Shown: positions 18,570 to 26,851 of the stretch, one piece after another
Layout: each line of letters begins with the position of its first letter
How positions within the stretch are numbered: position 1 is the first letter of the stretch
From: Candidatus Methanomethylophilaceae archaeon
GTDB lineage: Archaea > Thermoplasmatota > Thermoplasmata > Methanomassiliicoccales > Methanomethylophilaceae
DNA length: 64,000 nucleotides
Assembly (NCBI GenBank): GCA_944322255.1
Contig: CALUOK010000001.1
Coordinates: forward strand, 106,538-170,537
Direction: 5' to 3'
Notes under the pieces: generated by a model
What the model was told of the DNA's origin: nothing
The model's input: only the letters and a program-made list of their open reading frames with translations
Database searches by the model: none
Position numbers and translations under genes: made by a program

Positions 18570-19634
18570 ATGGAAACGAGCGACGAACCATGTCTCTACG
18601 GCATCCGCAGGAGCAACATCCGACCATCCAAGCAGTTGGCGAGGGAGATGTTCCCCACCACGTTCTCCGTCGCGCTTATGAACTACATGGGCGACAGGGG
18701 CCTTCCGCTGAACTACATTCGCATCGATCCCGTGTGCCGCACCGAGGTCTCCGAGATCCCGTTGGAGGACGTCTACGGGTGCCCCACAGGGGATATTCCC
18801 GACACGGAGTTCTGTTTCCGGTCCGTCTACGACCCCTTCGAGGAGATGGCGATCCATGTTCCCGAGTCCGACCTGGTCCTCAGGGACGCCCGCGGCGTCC
18901 CCTGCGGCAGGCTGGACGTCCGCATGTCGGTGGTCCCGGATGCCTACACGCGCGACCTTCCGCCCGATCAGATGGCCCCGGAGGTCAACCTGACCACCCG
19001 TCATCTGATCCTGTGCGCCCTCTCCATGGCCGAATCCCTCCAGTCCGTGTCGGAGGAGGCCCTCTCCATCCTGAGAGAGGGCATCCCCGAGGGCCTGGAA
19101 TGGTCCGACTGGTTCGAGGTCGGCAGGTTCGTGGAGAGGATGCTGGACAACCTGGACCGTCTGGAGTCCGCCTTCCACGGGCTCCAGCGCCCCATCGAGG
19201 CCCAGGCCATCTGGAGGGCCGACGGGGACAGCCCCAGGATGGCTGAGGACGCCATGGACGCCTTCGTGTGGTCGGACATGGCCCTGTCCAGACTGTTCCT
19301 GGACAGCGGCACCAGACCGAAGGACGGGTCCTGCACCCGCCCGCTGAGGGCGTCGGTAAGGCTGTACCTCATACTGGAAACGGTGCTCGAAGGTTCCTAC
19401 CCCGACCTGGACTCGATAATAGGCATGACCAGGTACGGTCTCCTGGAGGGCCGGGAGTGCATCATGGGCGGCGTCAGGGCCCGCTCGATAATGGGATGCG
19501 ACAACCTCGTCAGACCACGCATAACCGCCACCGAGGCCGTGTGTCTCGGGGTTGTCGGGTTCGAGGACGCGATCATGCCCGAGAGACGCATAGAACTGTC
19601 CGTCTATCTGGCCGCCAAGGCCCTCCGCGGATGA
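18570..19634 (+). CDS. HindVP-like type II restriction endonuclease
   Basis: 354 residues. The N-terminus (CLYGIRRSNI...FPTTFSVALMNYMGDRGLPLNYI) and the segment VPESDLVLRDARGVPCGRLDVRMSVVPDAY resemble my recollection of the HindVP family, where the corresponding block is 'DLV...EIKLTALPD'. In a PD-(D/E)XK reading, the second acidic residue and lysine would be D-V-R here, so the catalytic lysine may be replaced by arginine and the enzyme could be weak or dead. No methyltransferase lies beside it; the nearest one is in the provirus. The gene sits between two divergent surface paralogues and shares the 107-base spacer with G1. Family assignment is moderate. Confidence 0.5.
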   Translation: METSDEPCLYGIRRSNIRPSKQLAREMFPTTFSVALMNYMGDRGLPLNYIRIDPVCRTEVSEIPLEDVYGCPTGDIPDTEFCFRSVYDPFEEMAIHVPESDLVLRDARGVPCGRLDVRMSVVPDAYTRDLPPDQMAPEVNLTTRHLILCALSMAESLQSVSEEALSILREGIPEGLEWSDWFEVGRFVERMLDNLDRLESAFHGLQRPIEAQAIWRADGDSPRMAEDAMDAFVWSDMALSRLFLDSGTRPKDGSCTRPLRASVRLYLILETVLEGSYPDLDSIIGMTRYGLLEGRECIMGGVRARSIMGCDNLVRPRITATEAVCLGVVGFEDAIMPERRIELSVYLAAKALRG

Positions 19635-19988
19635 CGCGTGGCTTGTACAATCCTTGAGCGGTGAATGGTTAGCTTTAAATGCTATCATTCATAACCGCGA
19701 ATATCCGAGACATAACGGATGTTTCGGATGCAGATTGGGATGCTCTGCCGAACCGTCGAATGACCGGTGACGCATCGCATTCCGATCGACCGGCTGTGGT
19801 TGCCGGACGGTGGTGAGTGGTGTCATAGATGCTATTAGTTACCGTTCTGCAACAATTACAGCCAGAATGTTAGGAGCAGATGCACCTCTTTTCATAATAA
19901 AGTTTCTATAATTCGGTTCGAAGACGTGGGTTCAGTTCGGTTTTCAACCCGTTCTAACGGCGTTAGGAAACGGTGACCATATGCACCT
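19635..19988. promoter_or_regulatory. Intergenic region before G2 with two inverted repeats and promoter
   Basis: No gene is visible. GCGGTGAATGGTTAGC...GCTATCATTCATAACCGC (about 19659-19698) forms an imperfect hairpin that may end the endonuclease transcript. ATCCGAGACA...TGTTTCGGAT (about 19702-19729) is a second inverted repeat. An AT-rich block with CATAATAAAG and TCTATAATTC (19894-19914) is the likely G2 promoter. Confidence 0.45.
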
Positions 19989-22900
19989 ATGAACGCAAAC
20001 GTAAGCAAAACGAACGGAGTGAAACTCCTCGCTGTCGTCGCCGTCCTGGCGATGGTGGTCTGCGCCTTCGCGGCAGTCATGCCCGCGGAGGAGACAGAGG
20101 CCGCCGCCGGTGACACCCAGTACTACAGCGGTACACTGGACAAAGTCCAGAGTTTCTCCGACGGAACGAATGTCATCATCGACAAACCGCTCACAATCAC
20201 CGAGAAGGGATTCCTCATCATCGACGGTGCCAACATCACCATCAACGAGGGAGTCACAGTCACCATCGAGAAGGGTGGAGTGTTCTTCCTCTCCGCCGGT
20301 AACAGTGAGAAGAAAGTCCCCACCGTTGCCACAGTCAACGGAAACATCGTCGTCAAGAGTGGAAGCTACCTCTACAACGCTGCCACTAGCACCGTGAAGA
20401 CCGAAGACGGGAAGACAGCCGGAGGAATGACCCTCAACGGATCCATCGAGGTCCAGAGGGGAGGAATCGTCGACAACCGTACAATTGATACTAGCACCGA
20501 CCTTGATGCTGCAGGAGAAGATAACGCGACTGCAGGAACAATCACAGTCTCCGCCAACGGAAGCATCAAATCCCTCGGAACCAAGACCACGCCCAGCACC
20601 TTCAACAACCAGAACATCTCCATGGCAGTCGGCGCTACCGTCGACCTGACCAGCAAGATCAAAGGAGTCACCGTCGACGCCAACGTCGGAACCGGTGTCT
20701 ATACCTACGGATCCGTCACCCTCGCAGCTGGTAGTGGAACCCAGGAGATCACCAACATCTCCTTCTCCGTCACATCCGAGAGGATTGCCGATGCCTATCT
20801 TGGAAAAGCCTATAGTACAGCTGAGAGCTACGCCAGGGCCAACGCCTTCATCCTGGACATCTCTGGATCCCTTGGAGCCTATACCGATGCGACTGTCAAG
20901 GCCAACCCTGCTGTCACCGCTGATGGAAATCTCCTCTTCATGAAAGATTATGACAAAGACAAAGCCATCGACGTTCAGATCAAGGGAACCGTCAGCATCA
21001 CCAGCAACTTCGATGTCAACGCCAACACCGGCTTCACTGTGGATGAGTACGCCATTGTGAACGTCTCCGGCTCCATCGATGTCGCTGGAAAGGCTGCAAC
21101 CACCGATGCAGGATCCGATGCCGCTATGGCCACACTGACCCTCAAGGGAATCATAAACGTCAGCGGACAGGTCACCATCGATTCCGTCGCTGCAAAAACA
21201 GCAGGCGGAACTGTCAACCTTGTAGATGGAAACAGTAACATCAAGAAAGCCTACCTCAACATCATCGGGGAGGGAGAGATCACAATCGAGGACTACGCCT
21301 TCAACGAGGATTATACCAATGCACCCCTTGGAGTGAACGGAGTCACATACACCGACAAGGACGATGTGTTCCACGTCACCAACCTCGACAAGGCCGTCGC
21401 CGGTGCCACTTCCGAGAACAACGGCGACGAGATCACCATCTGGGGATACAACTTCGGACGCGGAAATGTAGCTTATACCAACCCTTACGTCATCAATGCC
21501 GACTACGCCTTCCCCGAGGACCTCACCGTCAACGTAGAGGGATACGCCATCATCGCCGAGGGAGCCACCGTCACTGTTCCCGAGAGCGCATCTCTGACCG
21601 GAGGAAACTCCGTCGCGAAGCTCATTGTTGAGGGAGCCCTCATGGACTACACCATGGCTGCTGACGAGGCTGCATTCACCCTCACCGCCGACGTCAGGAC
21701 CATCGACGCCGACGAGACCTACTACCTGTACACCTCCCTGAAGGCCGCCCTGGCCGACGCCAACGAGGGCGACACCGTCCAGATCTACGGAAACAACAAG
21801 GATGCCACAGTCACCGTCGACATCGAGGAGAACCTGACGATTCAGTCCGGAGTCACCGTCGATGTCGGTGCCGGCAAGACCCTCAAGGTCAACAAGAACG
21901 TCACCCTGACCATCGACGGAGTCCTCGACCTCAGCGAGAACACCGCCGCACTCAATCTTGAGAACGCAGCCAGCCCCGACAAGACCGGAGCCGTCGTCCT
22001 TAACAACATGATCATCGTGGACGACATCACCGACTTCCAGACCGAGATCCCCGGATTCTACGTCGTCGGGGACATCGGCGAGACCATCAACGGCAACTAC
22101 ATCATGGCTCCCGCAGTCGCGGCCGCCAACTCCGCCACACTCACCGAGGTCATCGTCAAGGGCAACGTCTCCTACAACGGGGACCTGACCTTCACCGCCG
22201 GCGAGGATGAGACCTCTGACATTGAGATCACCATCTCCGGTGCCAAGGTGTCCATCTCCAAGATCATCATCGACGGATACACCGTCAAGGTAGCCGCTGG
22301 CAAGGAGTTCACCGGAACCGTCGAGGCTGCCGTCACCGCGGGAACCTCCGCCGTCACCTTCGAGAAGTCCGGCAACGTGACCGTCAAGGTCACCGTCGAC
22401 GAGACTGGTGAGACACCTGTCACATCCCTCGTTCTCGATAAGACAGACGCCTCCAAGGTCTCTGGAAAAATTACAATCTCCGCTGGATCCGTTACTCTCG
22501 AGGAGAGCATCGGAGTCGGCGCGACCAGGGCCACCGTCCTGACAGTCGCCGAGGGTGCCACGTTCGTCGTGCCCGAGGGTGTCTACCTCAAGGTCGACAC
22601 CTCCACAGAGCAGGACAAGGACTACTCTGCCATCGTCATCGACGGAACCCTCGCTCTCGACAACGCCGCCAACTTCCAGGCTGAGCAGACATCTAAGCCC
22701 ATGACCGTCAACGGAACCATGACCGTCGTCGGCGACAACGCCATCCCCGAGAACTTCACCGTCATCGTCAACGGAACCCTCGCGGTCTCCGAGGTCGAGG
22801 ATAAAGAGGGGTCCCTCACTGTCGAGGGAAGTCTCGTCGTCGGAACCGCTCCCGAGACCATCGGAGTCGGCGGAACCGTCACCGGACCCGTCACCATCTA

Positions 22901-23627
22901 CAACGGCAACTACATCACCGTCTACGCCGGAGCCTCCGTCGAGGCCGAGAAGCTGAACGCGAACCCCGCCACCGGAGAGTCCTCCGCTGTCGCCACCGAG
23001 TTCTTCATCAACGGAACCCTGTACAAGACCGTCTACGCCATCGGAGACGTGAAGTTCTACGTTAACGCCACAACATCCGTCCTGCCCGCAGCAGGAACCG
23101 AGATTGTCGGATACGACACCAAGAACATCAACGACATCGCATACTGGTTCACCGACGCCGACTACAAGAACAAGGTCGATGCTTCCGCGACCGTCGGATC
23201 CGAGGGCAACGAGGCCCTGTACTTCAACGCCCCCGCTCAGAAGGCTGCCGTTCAGTTCTCCATCGGATCTGGAATCTCCCTGTTCGTCGACGGCATCAGA
23301 GTCACCAGTGCGGAGGGCGACTGGTATTCCGTCGGAACCCACACCGTGACCGCCACCGTCAACCCCGGATACACCGGAGACGTCACCATCACCTTCAACG
23401 GACAGACAATCACCGGCGGAACCTTCGAGGTCACAGCCGACATGGCTGACCAGACCCAGACCCATGATACCGTCTTCGTCCTGTCCGCCACCGGCAACAT
23501 CGCCGTCGACTCCGGAGCCTCCGGATCCTCCGACGGAATGGGCCTCACCGAGATCCTGCTCATCATCCTCGTCGTCCTGATCGTCGTCATGGCCATCATG
23601 GTCGCCCTCAGGCTGATGAGGAGCTGA
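19989..23627 (+). CDS. Giant surface protein G2, paralogue of G1
   Basis: 1212 residues. It starts MNANVSKTNGVKLLAVVAVLAMVVCAFAAV, a signal peptide with the same first nine residues as G1. The body has repeated Thr/Val/Asn-rich strands (VTVTIEKGGVFF, INVSGQVTIDSVA) and 'TYYLYTSLKAALADANEGDTVQIYG'. The C-terminal block GTHTVTATVNPGYTGDVTITFNG and the anchor GMGLTEILLIILVVLIVVMAI are nearly the same as in G1. G1 and G2 are divergent with 1.5 kb between them. The provirus is integrated about 58 bases after the stop codon, so the native G2 terminator has been moved 36 kb away. Expression of G2 may therefore depend on new 3' sequences at the viral edge. Confidence 0.8.
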   Translation: MNANVSKTNGVKLLAVVAVLAMVVCAFAAVMPAEETEAAAGDTQYYSGTLDKVQSFSDGTNVIIDKPLTITEKGFLIIDGANITINEGVTVTIEKGGVFFLSAGNSEKKVPTVATVNGNIVVKSGSYLYNAATSTVKTEDGKTAGGMTLNGSIEVQRGGIVDNRTIDTSTDLDAAGEDNATAGTITVSANGSIKSLGTKTTPSTFNNQNISMAVGATVDLTSKIKGVTVDANVGTGVYTYGSVTLAAGSGTQEITNISFSVTSERIADAYLGKAYSTAESYARANAFILDISGSLGAYTDATVKANPAVTADGNLLFMKDYDKDKAIDVQIKGTVSITSNFDVNANTGFTVDEYAIVNVSGSIDVAGKAATTDAGSDAAMATLTLKGIINVSGQVTIDSVAAKTAGGTVNLVDGNSNIKKAYLNIIGEGEITIEDYAFNEDYTNAPLGVNGVTYTDKDDVFHVTNLDKAVAGATSENNGDEITIWGYNFGRGNVAYTNPYVINADYAFPEDLTVNVEGYAIIAEGATVTVPESASLTGGNSVAKLIVEGALMDYTMAADEAAFTLTADVRTIDADETYYLYTSLKAALADANEGDTVQIYGNNKDATVTVDIEENLTIQSGVTVDVGAGKTLKVNKNVTLTIDGVLDLSENTAALNLENAASPDKTGAVVLNNMIIVDDITDFQTEIPGFYVVGDIGETINGNYIMAPAVAAANSATLTEVIVKGNVSYNGDLTFTAGEDETSDIEITISGAKVSISKIIIDGYTVKVAAGKEFTGTVEAAVTAGTSAVTFEKSGNVTVKVTVDETGETPVTSLVLDKTDASKVSGKITISAGSVTLEESIGVGATRATVLTVAEGATFVVPEGVYLKVDTSTEQDKDYSAIVIDGTLALDNAANFQAEQTSKPMTVNGTMTVVGDNAIPENFTVIVNGTLAVSEVEDKEGSLTVEGSLVVGTAPETIGVGGTVTGPVTIYNGNYITVYAGASVEAEKLNANPATGESSAVATEFFINGTLYKTVYAIGDVKFYVNATTSVLPAAGTEIVGYDTKNINDIAYWFTDADYKNKVDASATVGSEGNEALYFNAPAQKAAVQFSIGSGISLFVDGIRVTSAEGDWYSVGTHTVTATVNPGYTGDVTITFNGQTITGGTFEVTADMADQTQTHDTVFVLSATGNIAVDSGASGSSDGMGLTEILLIILVVLIVVMAIMVALRLMRS

Positions 23628-23684
23628 TTCGGCTGCACTGAAACACGCAACAAGGGTTGAACGCAAACAGAACGCGAAAACACG

Positions 23685-23697
23685 AGTACAATTGCTC
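23685..23697. repeat. Left attachment site (attL) core
   Basis: AGTACAATTGCTC matches AGTACATCTGCTC at 59913-59925 at 11 of 13 bases in direct orientation. To the left the sequence follows the G1 3' region (AAGGGTTGAACGCA...GAACGCGAAAACACGAGT). To the right it does not, so this is where host sequence stops. The hairpin CTGACG-TAAATC-CGTCAG (23697-23714) lies just inside the virus. Confidence 0.6.
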
Positions 23698-23737
23698 TGA
23701 CGTAAATCCGTCAGGTACGATTAGCCTCTGAATCTCT

Positions 23738-23756
23738 CATCGTTGATGTGATATAA
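23738..23756 (+). promoter_or_regulatory. Plus-strand copy of the viral promoter-like motif
   Basis: GTTGATGTGATATAAAAAA resembles the TTTGATGTGATTATAG motif found before several leftward viral genes, but here it points rightward into the integrase 3' end. Confidence 0.3.
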
Positions 23757-23785
23757 AAAATGATGGAAGAGGTTTGGAGCCGGCA

Positions 23786-24697
23786 TCAATCGCTGCCGGT
23801 CGTGCCCTTGAGCATGTCAGACATGTACTCTGACAGCCTATCAACCGCTTCGCGCTCCTGCAGATCGTAGGCGTCGATGTAGCACTTGAACGTCGTGCTC
23901 ACATCTGCGTGGCGCATCAAACTCTTTAGGGATGCGGTGTCGCAGTCGACCTTGAAGTACAGGGTAGTTGCGAACATCCTACGGAGCCCGTGGCATGTCG
24001 CCTCGACACCGGCATCCTTCGCCAGCTGCGTCATCATGTTGCTCAACGTCGAGGGAGCGACCCTCGACAGCTTCCTCTCCGTCGGATTGATGTTCTGCAG
24101 CAGGAATCCGTCGCCGCTGTTCGGAAACAGCTTCTTGTGCTTCCGGTAACGCTTGATCTCCTCCATGACCGGCTGCGGGATCCTGGCGGTCTGCACGAAG
24201 CCCTGCTCGCCGTGGCCCTTGCCGTGGATCGTCATGCGGTCGCCCCTTATGTCCTCGTCCTTGATGCTGCACATCTCCGCTCTGCGGAGACCCATGTATC
24301 CTCCGAGCATCAGAACCATCCTGCCGAGGGGGTTGGCAATCTTGTACATCGTCACCCACTCGTCGGGCTCGACGAAGATCCTCTCGCGGGTCTCCCTGTT
24401 CCATAGGAGCGCGGTCTGCTTGACCACGTCCTTCCCGGTGTGGTAGATCACCAGCCCTGCGAGCGTGCGCAGGTAGCTGTGCGTGACCTCCTCCTTGGTG
24501 GTCATGGTGTTCCGGAGGTACAGGATGTCATCGGTCGTGATCTCCGCCGCCCTGTACGATCTCCCGGCCTCGTCGAGGCACCTGAACATCTGGATCAGGT
24601 TCTTCCGGTAGCTGTTGATCGTGTTCTCCTTCCTGCCGCAGCTGCGGAGGTAGTCGAACCATTCCATTGCCTCTGACATGTCGAACTGTGTGTCCAT
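23786..24697 (-). CDS. Tyrosine recombinase / integrase
   Basis: 303 residues. The N-terminal SAM-like core-binding domain (residues about 1-90, EWFDYLRSCGRKENTINSYRKNL) is followed by the catalytic domain: first arginine in GYMGLRRAEM, HGLRRMF for the H-x-x-R pair, LMRHADVSTTF for the second histidine, and the nucleophile in KCYIDAY. All expected catalytic positions are present. It lies at the attL edge and reads toward it, as expected for the enzyme that inserts and excises the element. A possible TATA (CTATATGA, about 24794-24802) lies in the 225-base leader. Confidence 0.92.
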   Translation of the reverse strand: MDTQFDMSEAMEWFDYLRSCGRKENTINSYRKNLIQMFRCLDEAGRSYRAAEITTDDILYLRNTMTTKEEVTHSYLRTLAGLVIYHTGKDVVKQTALLWNRETRERIFVEPDEWVTMYKIANPLGRMVLMLGGYMGLRRAEMCSIKDEDIRGDRMTIHGKGHGEQGFVQTARIPQPVMEEIKRYRKHKKLFPNSGDGFLLQNINPTERKLSRVAPSTLSNMMTQLAKDAGVEATCHGLRRMFATTLYFKVDCDTASLKSLMRHADVSTTFKCYIDAYDLQEREAVDRLSEYMSDMLKGTTGSD

Positions 24698-24922
24698 CCG
24701 TGCATCACTTTCCCCCCATCCCGTATCGGAAGAAGTTTGGGGGACACGCTGTCAGCGGATGGGGGAGAGAGACACACATACGGTCGGATTCATATAGGTC
24801 CGCCTCCCTCATACCTCTGATACGGTTATTCGTGTCCGCCGGCTCGTGTCTGGCGTCCGTCCCGAACGATACGATTAGCCTTGTTTCCTCGGGACGGAGA
24901 ACCCTCTGGTTCTCGCTTTCAA

Positions 24923-25636
24923 TCACCATGCTTCGCAGATTTTCCTGTACTCGCATCTCTCGCAGTGCGACCCCCTCACGGGGACAAACTGGAGGTCGTT
25001 GATCGGCTCTATCACTTCTCTCTCGATGTGCTGCTCTATGGCGGCGGTGCTGGTGTAGGGCACGCGCTTCTGGATCCTCCTGGGCTCCTCGCGGAGGTAG
25101 TCCAGGGTGGCGATGATGTCCCTGGGCGGGATGCCCATGATGCGGGACACCATCATCGTGTAGATCCGGATCTGCTGCTCGTCCCTCTTGCCGGGGAATC
25201 CGGTCTTCCAGTCGTCGATGTACACCATGCTTCCTCTGATCGAGAGCAGGTCGATGAACCCGATGATCGGCACGCCGCGGATCTCCGAGCGCACGTGGAC
25301 CTCCGGGTGCTGCGTCCCCTCCCTGGGGTCGAAGCGGCGGTCCTGCTTGCGGAGGGTCATGTAGCCTTCGATGGACTGGTTGCGGCGGATGGCCATCATG
25401 TCGTCCATGCCGCACACCGGCTCGTAGATCTCCGCCGACGGGTTGTACTCCTTCTCGAGGATCGAGTGGATGTGCTTCCCGACCTCGGCGTACCTGATGT
25501 CGTACTCCGCCGGACGGCCCTCGCGGTAGTACAGGGCCTTCAGGGGGCACTCCTCGAACTTAGAGATGAAGCTCGGGGACAGGTGGTCCATCGGGAACCC
25601 GCGCCCGGCTGTGAACAGGTCGATGTCGTCACTCAT
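24923..25636 (-). CDS. RecB/Cas4-like PD-(D/E)XK nuclease
   Basis: 237 residues. The pattern LSPSFISKFEECPLKALY at the N-terminus, GVPIIGFIDLLS followed by VYIDDWKTGF (the D and D-x-K of the nuclease core), and a C-terminal cysteine set (HCERCEYRKIC, with the first Cys at PLKALY's FEEC) match the Cas4/AddB-like exonuclease family that carries an iron-sulphur cluster. Likely role: 5' end processing during viral replication or recombination. The start overlaps the preceding AbrB-like stop by eight bases. It is not near any CRISPR array. Confidence 0.75.
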   Translation of the reverse strand: MSDDIDLFTAGRGFPMDHLSPSFISKFEECPLKALYYREGRPAEYDIRYAEVGKHIHSILEKEYNPSAEIYEPVCGMDDMMAIRRNQSIEGYMTLRKQDRRFDPREGTQHPEVHVRSEIRGVPIIGFIDLLSIRGSMVYIDDWKTGFPGKRDEQQIRIYTMMVSRIMGIPPRDIIATLDYLREEPRRIQKRVPYTSTAAIEQHIEREVIEPINDLQFVPVRGSHCERCEYRKICEAW

Positions 25637-25781
25637 CTACAGTCTCCGGTCTGCGGATCGTCAGGTCCACGTCGTCGTTCTCCTGCAGCTCCATCCTCTC
25701 GAGGTACGCCTTGGGGACGGGCACGAACCACCCGTTCCCCTTCTTCACGATCCTCGAGGGGAATGTGATCTCCTTCCTCAT
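25629..25781 (-). CDS. AbrB/SpoVT-like small DNA-binding protein
   Basis: 50 residues: MRKEITFPSRIVKKGNGWFVPVPKAYLERM... with the swapped-hairpin AbrB pattern 'VKKGNGWFVPVPKAYLERMEL..DDV'. Probably a transcription regulator. It is part of a leftward operon with the 71-residue gene upstream and the nuclease downstream. Confidence 0.7.
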   Translation of the reverse strand: MRKEITFPSRIVKKGNGWFVPVPKAYLERMELQENDDVDLTIRRPETVDE

Positions 25782-25789
25782 GGTCTCCC

Positions 25790-26005
25790 TCACAGGTTGT
25801 ACGCCAGGATCTCCTCGAGGACGGTCCTCTTGGTGATCATGCTGGTCACGTTCCACCTGTCGTCGCGGTGGGCGTCTCTGGCGCATCTGTGGGCCTCGGC
25901 CAGGGTGTCGAACTCGTTGGTCTCGCTGAACTCCCAGTTCGCCTCCTTGTCCTGCCAGGCCGTCTCCACGACGTACTTGGTCTCGCCTTTGATGATGGTC
26001 TTCAT
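25790..26005 (-). CDS. Small protein of unknown function
   Basis: 71 residues, acidic and soluble (MKTIIKGETKYVVETAW...). No family recognised. It follows a TATA element and a copy of the viral promoter-like motif, so it probably opens the operon leading to the nuclease and perhaps the integrase. Confidence 0.6.
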   Translation of the reverse strand: MKTIIKGETKYVVETAWQDKEANWEFSETNEFDTLAEAHRCARDAHRDDRWNVTSMITKRTVLEEILAYNL

Positions 26006-26037
26006 GCCTTGTTCCTCCGTTGTGTTGATACCACATA

Positions 26038-26068
26038 GTCGGGCATCTATTTAAAACTGTAATCACGG
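26038..26068 (-). promoter_or_regulatory. Promoter with TATA and GTGATTACAG motif
   Basis: Minus strand CCGTGATTACAGTTTTAAATAG lies about 45-60 bases before the start at 26005. GTGATTACAG matches the repeated viral motif, and TTTTAAATAG is a TATA-like box. Confidence 0.5.
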
Positions 26069-26150
26069 AGTAGCCACATGAGAAAACGACACCACGGGCA
26101 TGATGATAGAATGTGGTCACGGAGGAATCTTGGAATCGGTGCAGAATGGT

Positions 26151-26166
26151 GGGGCCCGGAGGCCCC
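26151..26166 (-). terminator. Strong GC hairpin
   Basis: GGGGCC-CGGA-GGCCCC in the gap between the 71-residue gene and the membrane protein at 26258. It probably ends the long late viral transcript. Confidence 0.6.
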
Positions 26167-26257
26167 GGAGTGTGAAATGCCGAGCAGATGTGCCTGGCAG
26201 GGGTGATGACCAATAACCCCGAGATAATCATCTGGTCGGCGGTTTATGTGTAATCGG

Positions 26258-26830
26258 TTATGATGTCTCGAGAGTCCACTCTATATCGTTGATGATCATC
26301 GGTACACGATGAATCCCATCGGAGAATATCAGAGCAGTAATCTGTGCACTTCCATTGGAGTCCGTGACCACGGTCGTCGTAGTGTATGACGAGTGAAGAA
26401 CCTGCCCATTGTAATGGAAGTAGGGTGTTACATACCCATAGCTCTCCGGATTCTCGAGGTACAGGGCGTCAGTCTCGTCTATTGACCACTTGATATTGTC
26501 TGCGGTAATTGTAACTCCTGGATCTGTATGGACTGTGATCGTTGCGAGATACCAGTAAGTTCCAGCCATTGGATCGTTGTCAAGTACCTCCATATCGGAG
26601 CTCCATGTGGTGAACAAGTCGCTGTCCTGCCCCTCCCAATAATCGAAGTTGACCACAATGTTGTTATCTTCATCCACCAGGAAGCCCACCGGTTCGTCGA
26701 GTATCGTGTAGCTGTATGAATACGTCCCTGTAACAGGATCGTCGTCCTGAAGCAGGTAATATGTAGCGATTCCTGCTCCAGCTACTACCACGACCGCTGC
26801 TGCTATGATCACGATTAGCCTTGTGTTCAT
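26258..26830 (-). CDS. Membrane-anchored protein of unknown function
   Basis: 190 residues. One N-terminal transmembrane or signal-anchor segment (LIVIIAAAVVVVAGAGIATYYLL) is followed by an all-beta, Tyr/Asp/Thr-rich exterior domain. No family recognised. It is the last gene of the tail cluster, preceded by a TATA-like TTTATAATC (about 26848-26857). It could be a surface protein of the lysogen or a virion component. The aggregate position and the anchor suggest it modifies the host envelope, but this is a guess. Confidence 0.65.
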   Translation of the reverse strand: MNTRLIVIIAAAVVVVAGAGIATYYLLQDDDPVTGTYSYSYTILDEPVGFLVDEDNNIVVNFDYWEGQDSDLFTTWSSDMEVLDNDPMAGTYWYLATITVHTDPGVTITADNIKWSIDETDALYLENPESYGYVTPYFHYNGQVLHSSYTTTTVVTDSNGSAQITALIFSDGIHRVPMIINDIEWTLETS

Positions 26831-26851
26831 AATGATGGGACAGACTTCCGA

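Noticed and set aside
18498..19688. 396-residue minus-strand open frame opposite the HindVP-like gene
   Set aside because: Composition of a shadow (Gly/Asp/His rich); the plus frame shows conserved-looking blocks.
19944..23666. 1240-residue minus-strand open frame opposite G2
   Set aside because: Same kind of mirror of a repetitive GC-rich gene; no start signal, no domain.
24756..24782. GGGGGAGAGAGACACACA shared with 59165-59185 and 59490-59510 as att or regulatory repeat
   Set aside because: Low-complexity purine/CA string; two copies are inside codons; better att candidates exist.
24923..25636. Cas4 of a CRISPR system
   Set aside because: No repeats or other cas genes in the window; such nucleases are common alone in archaeal viruses.
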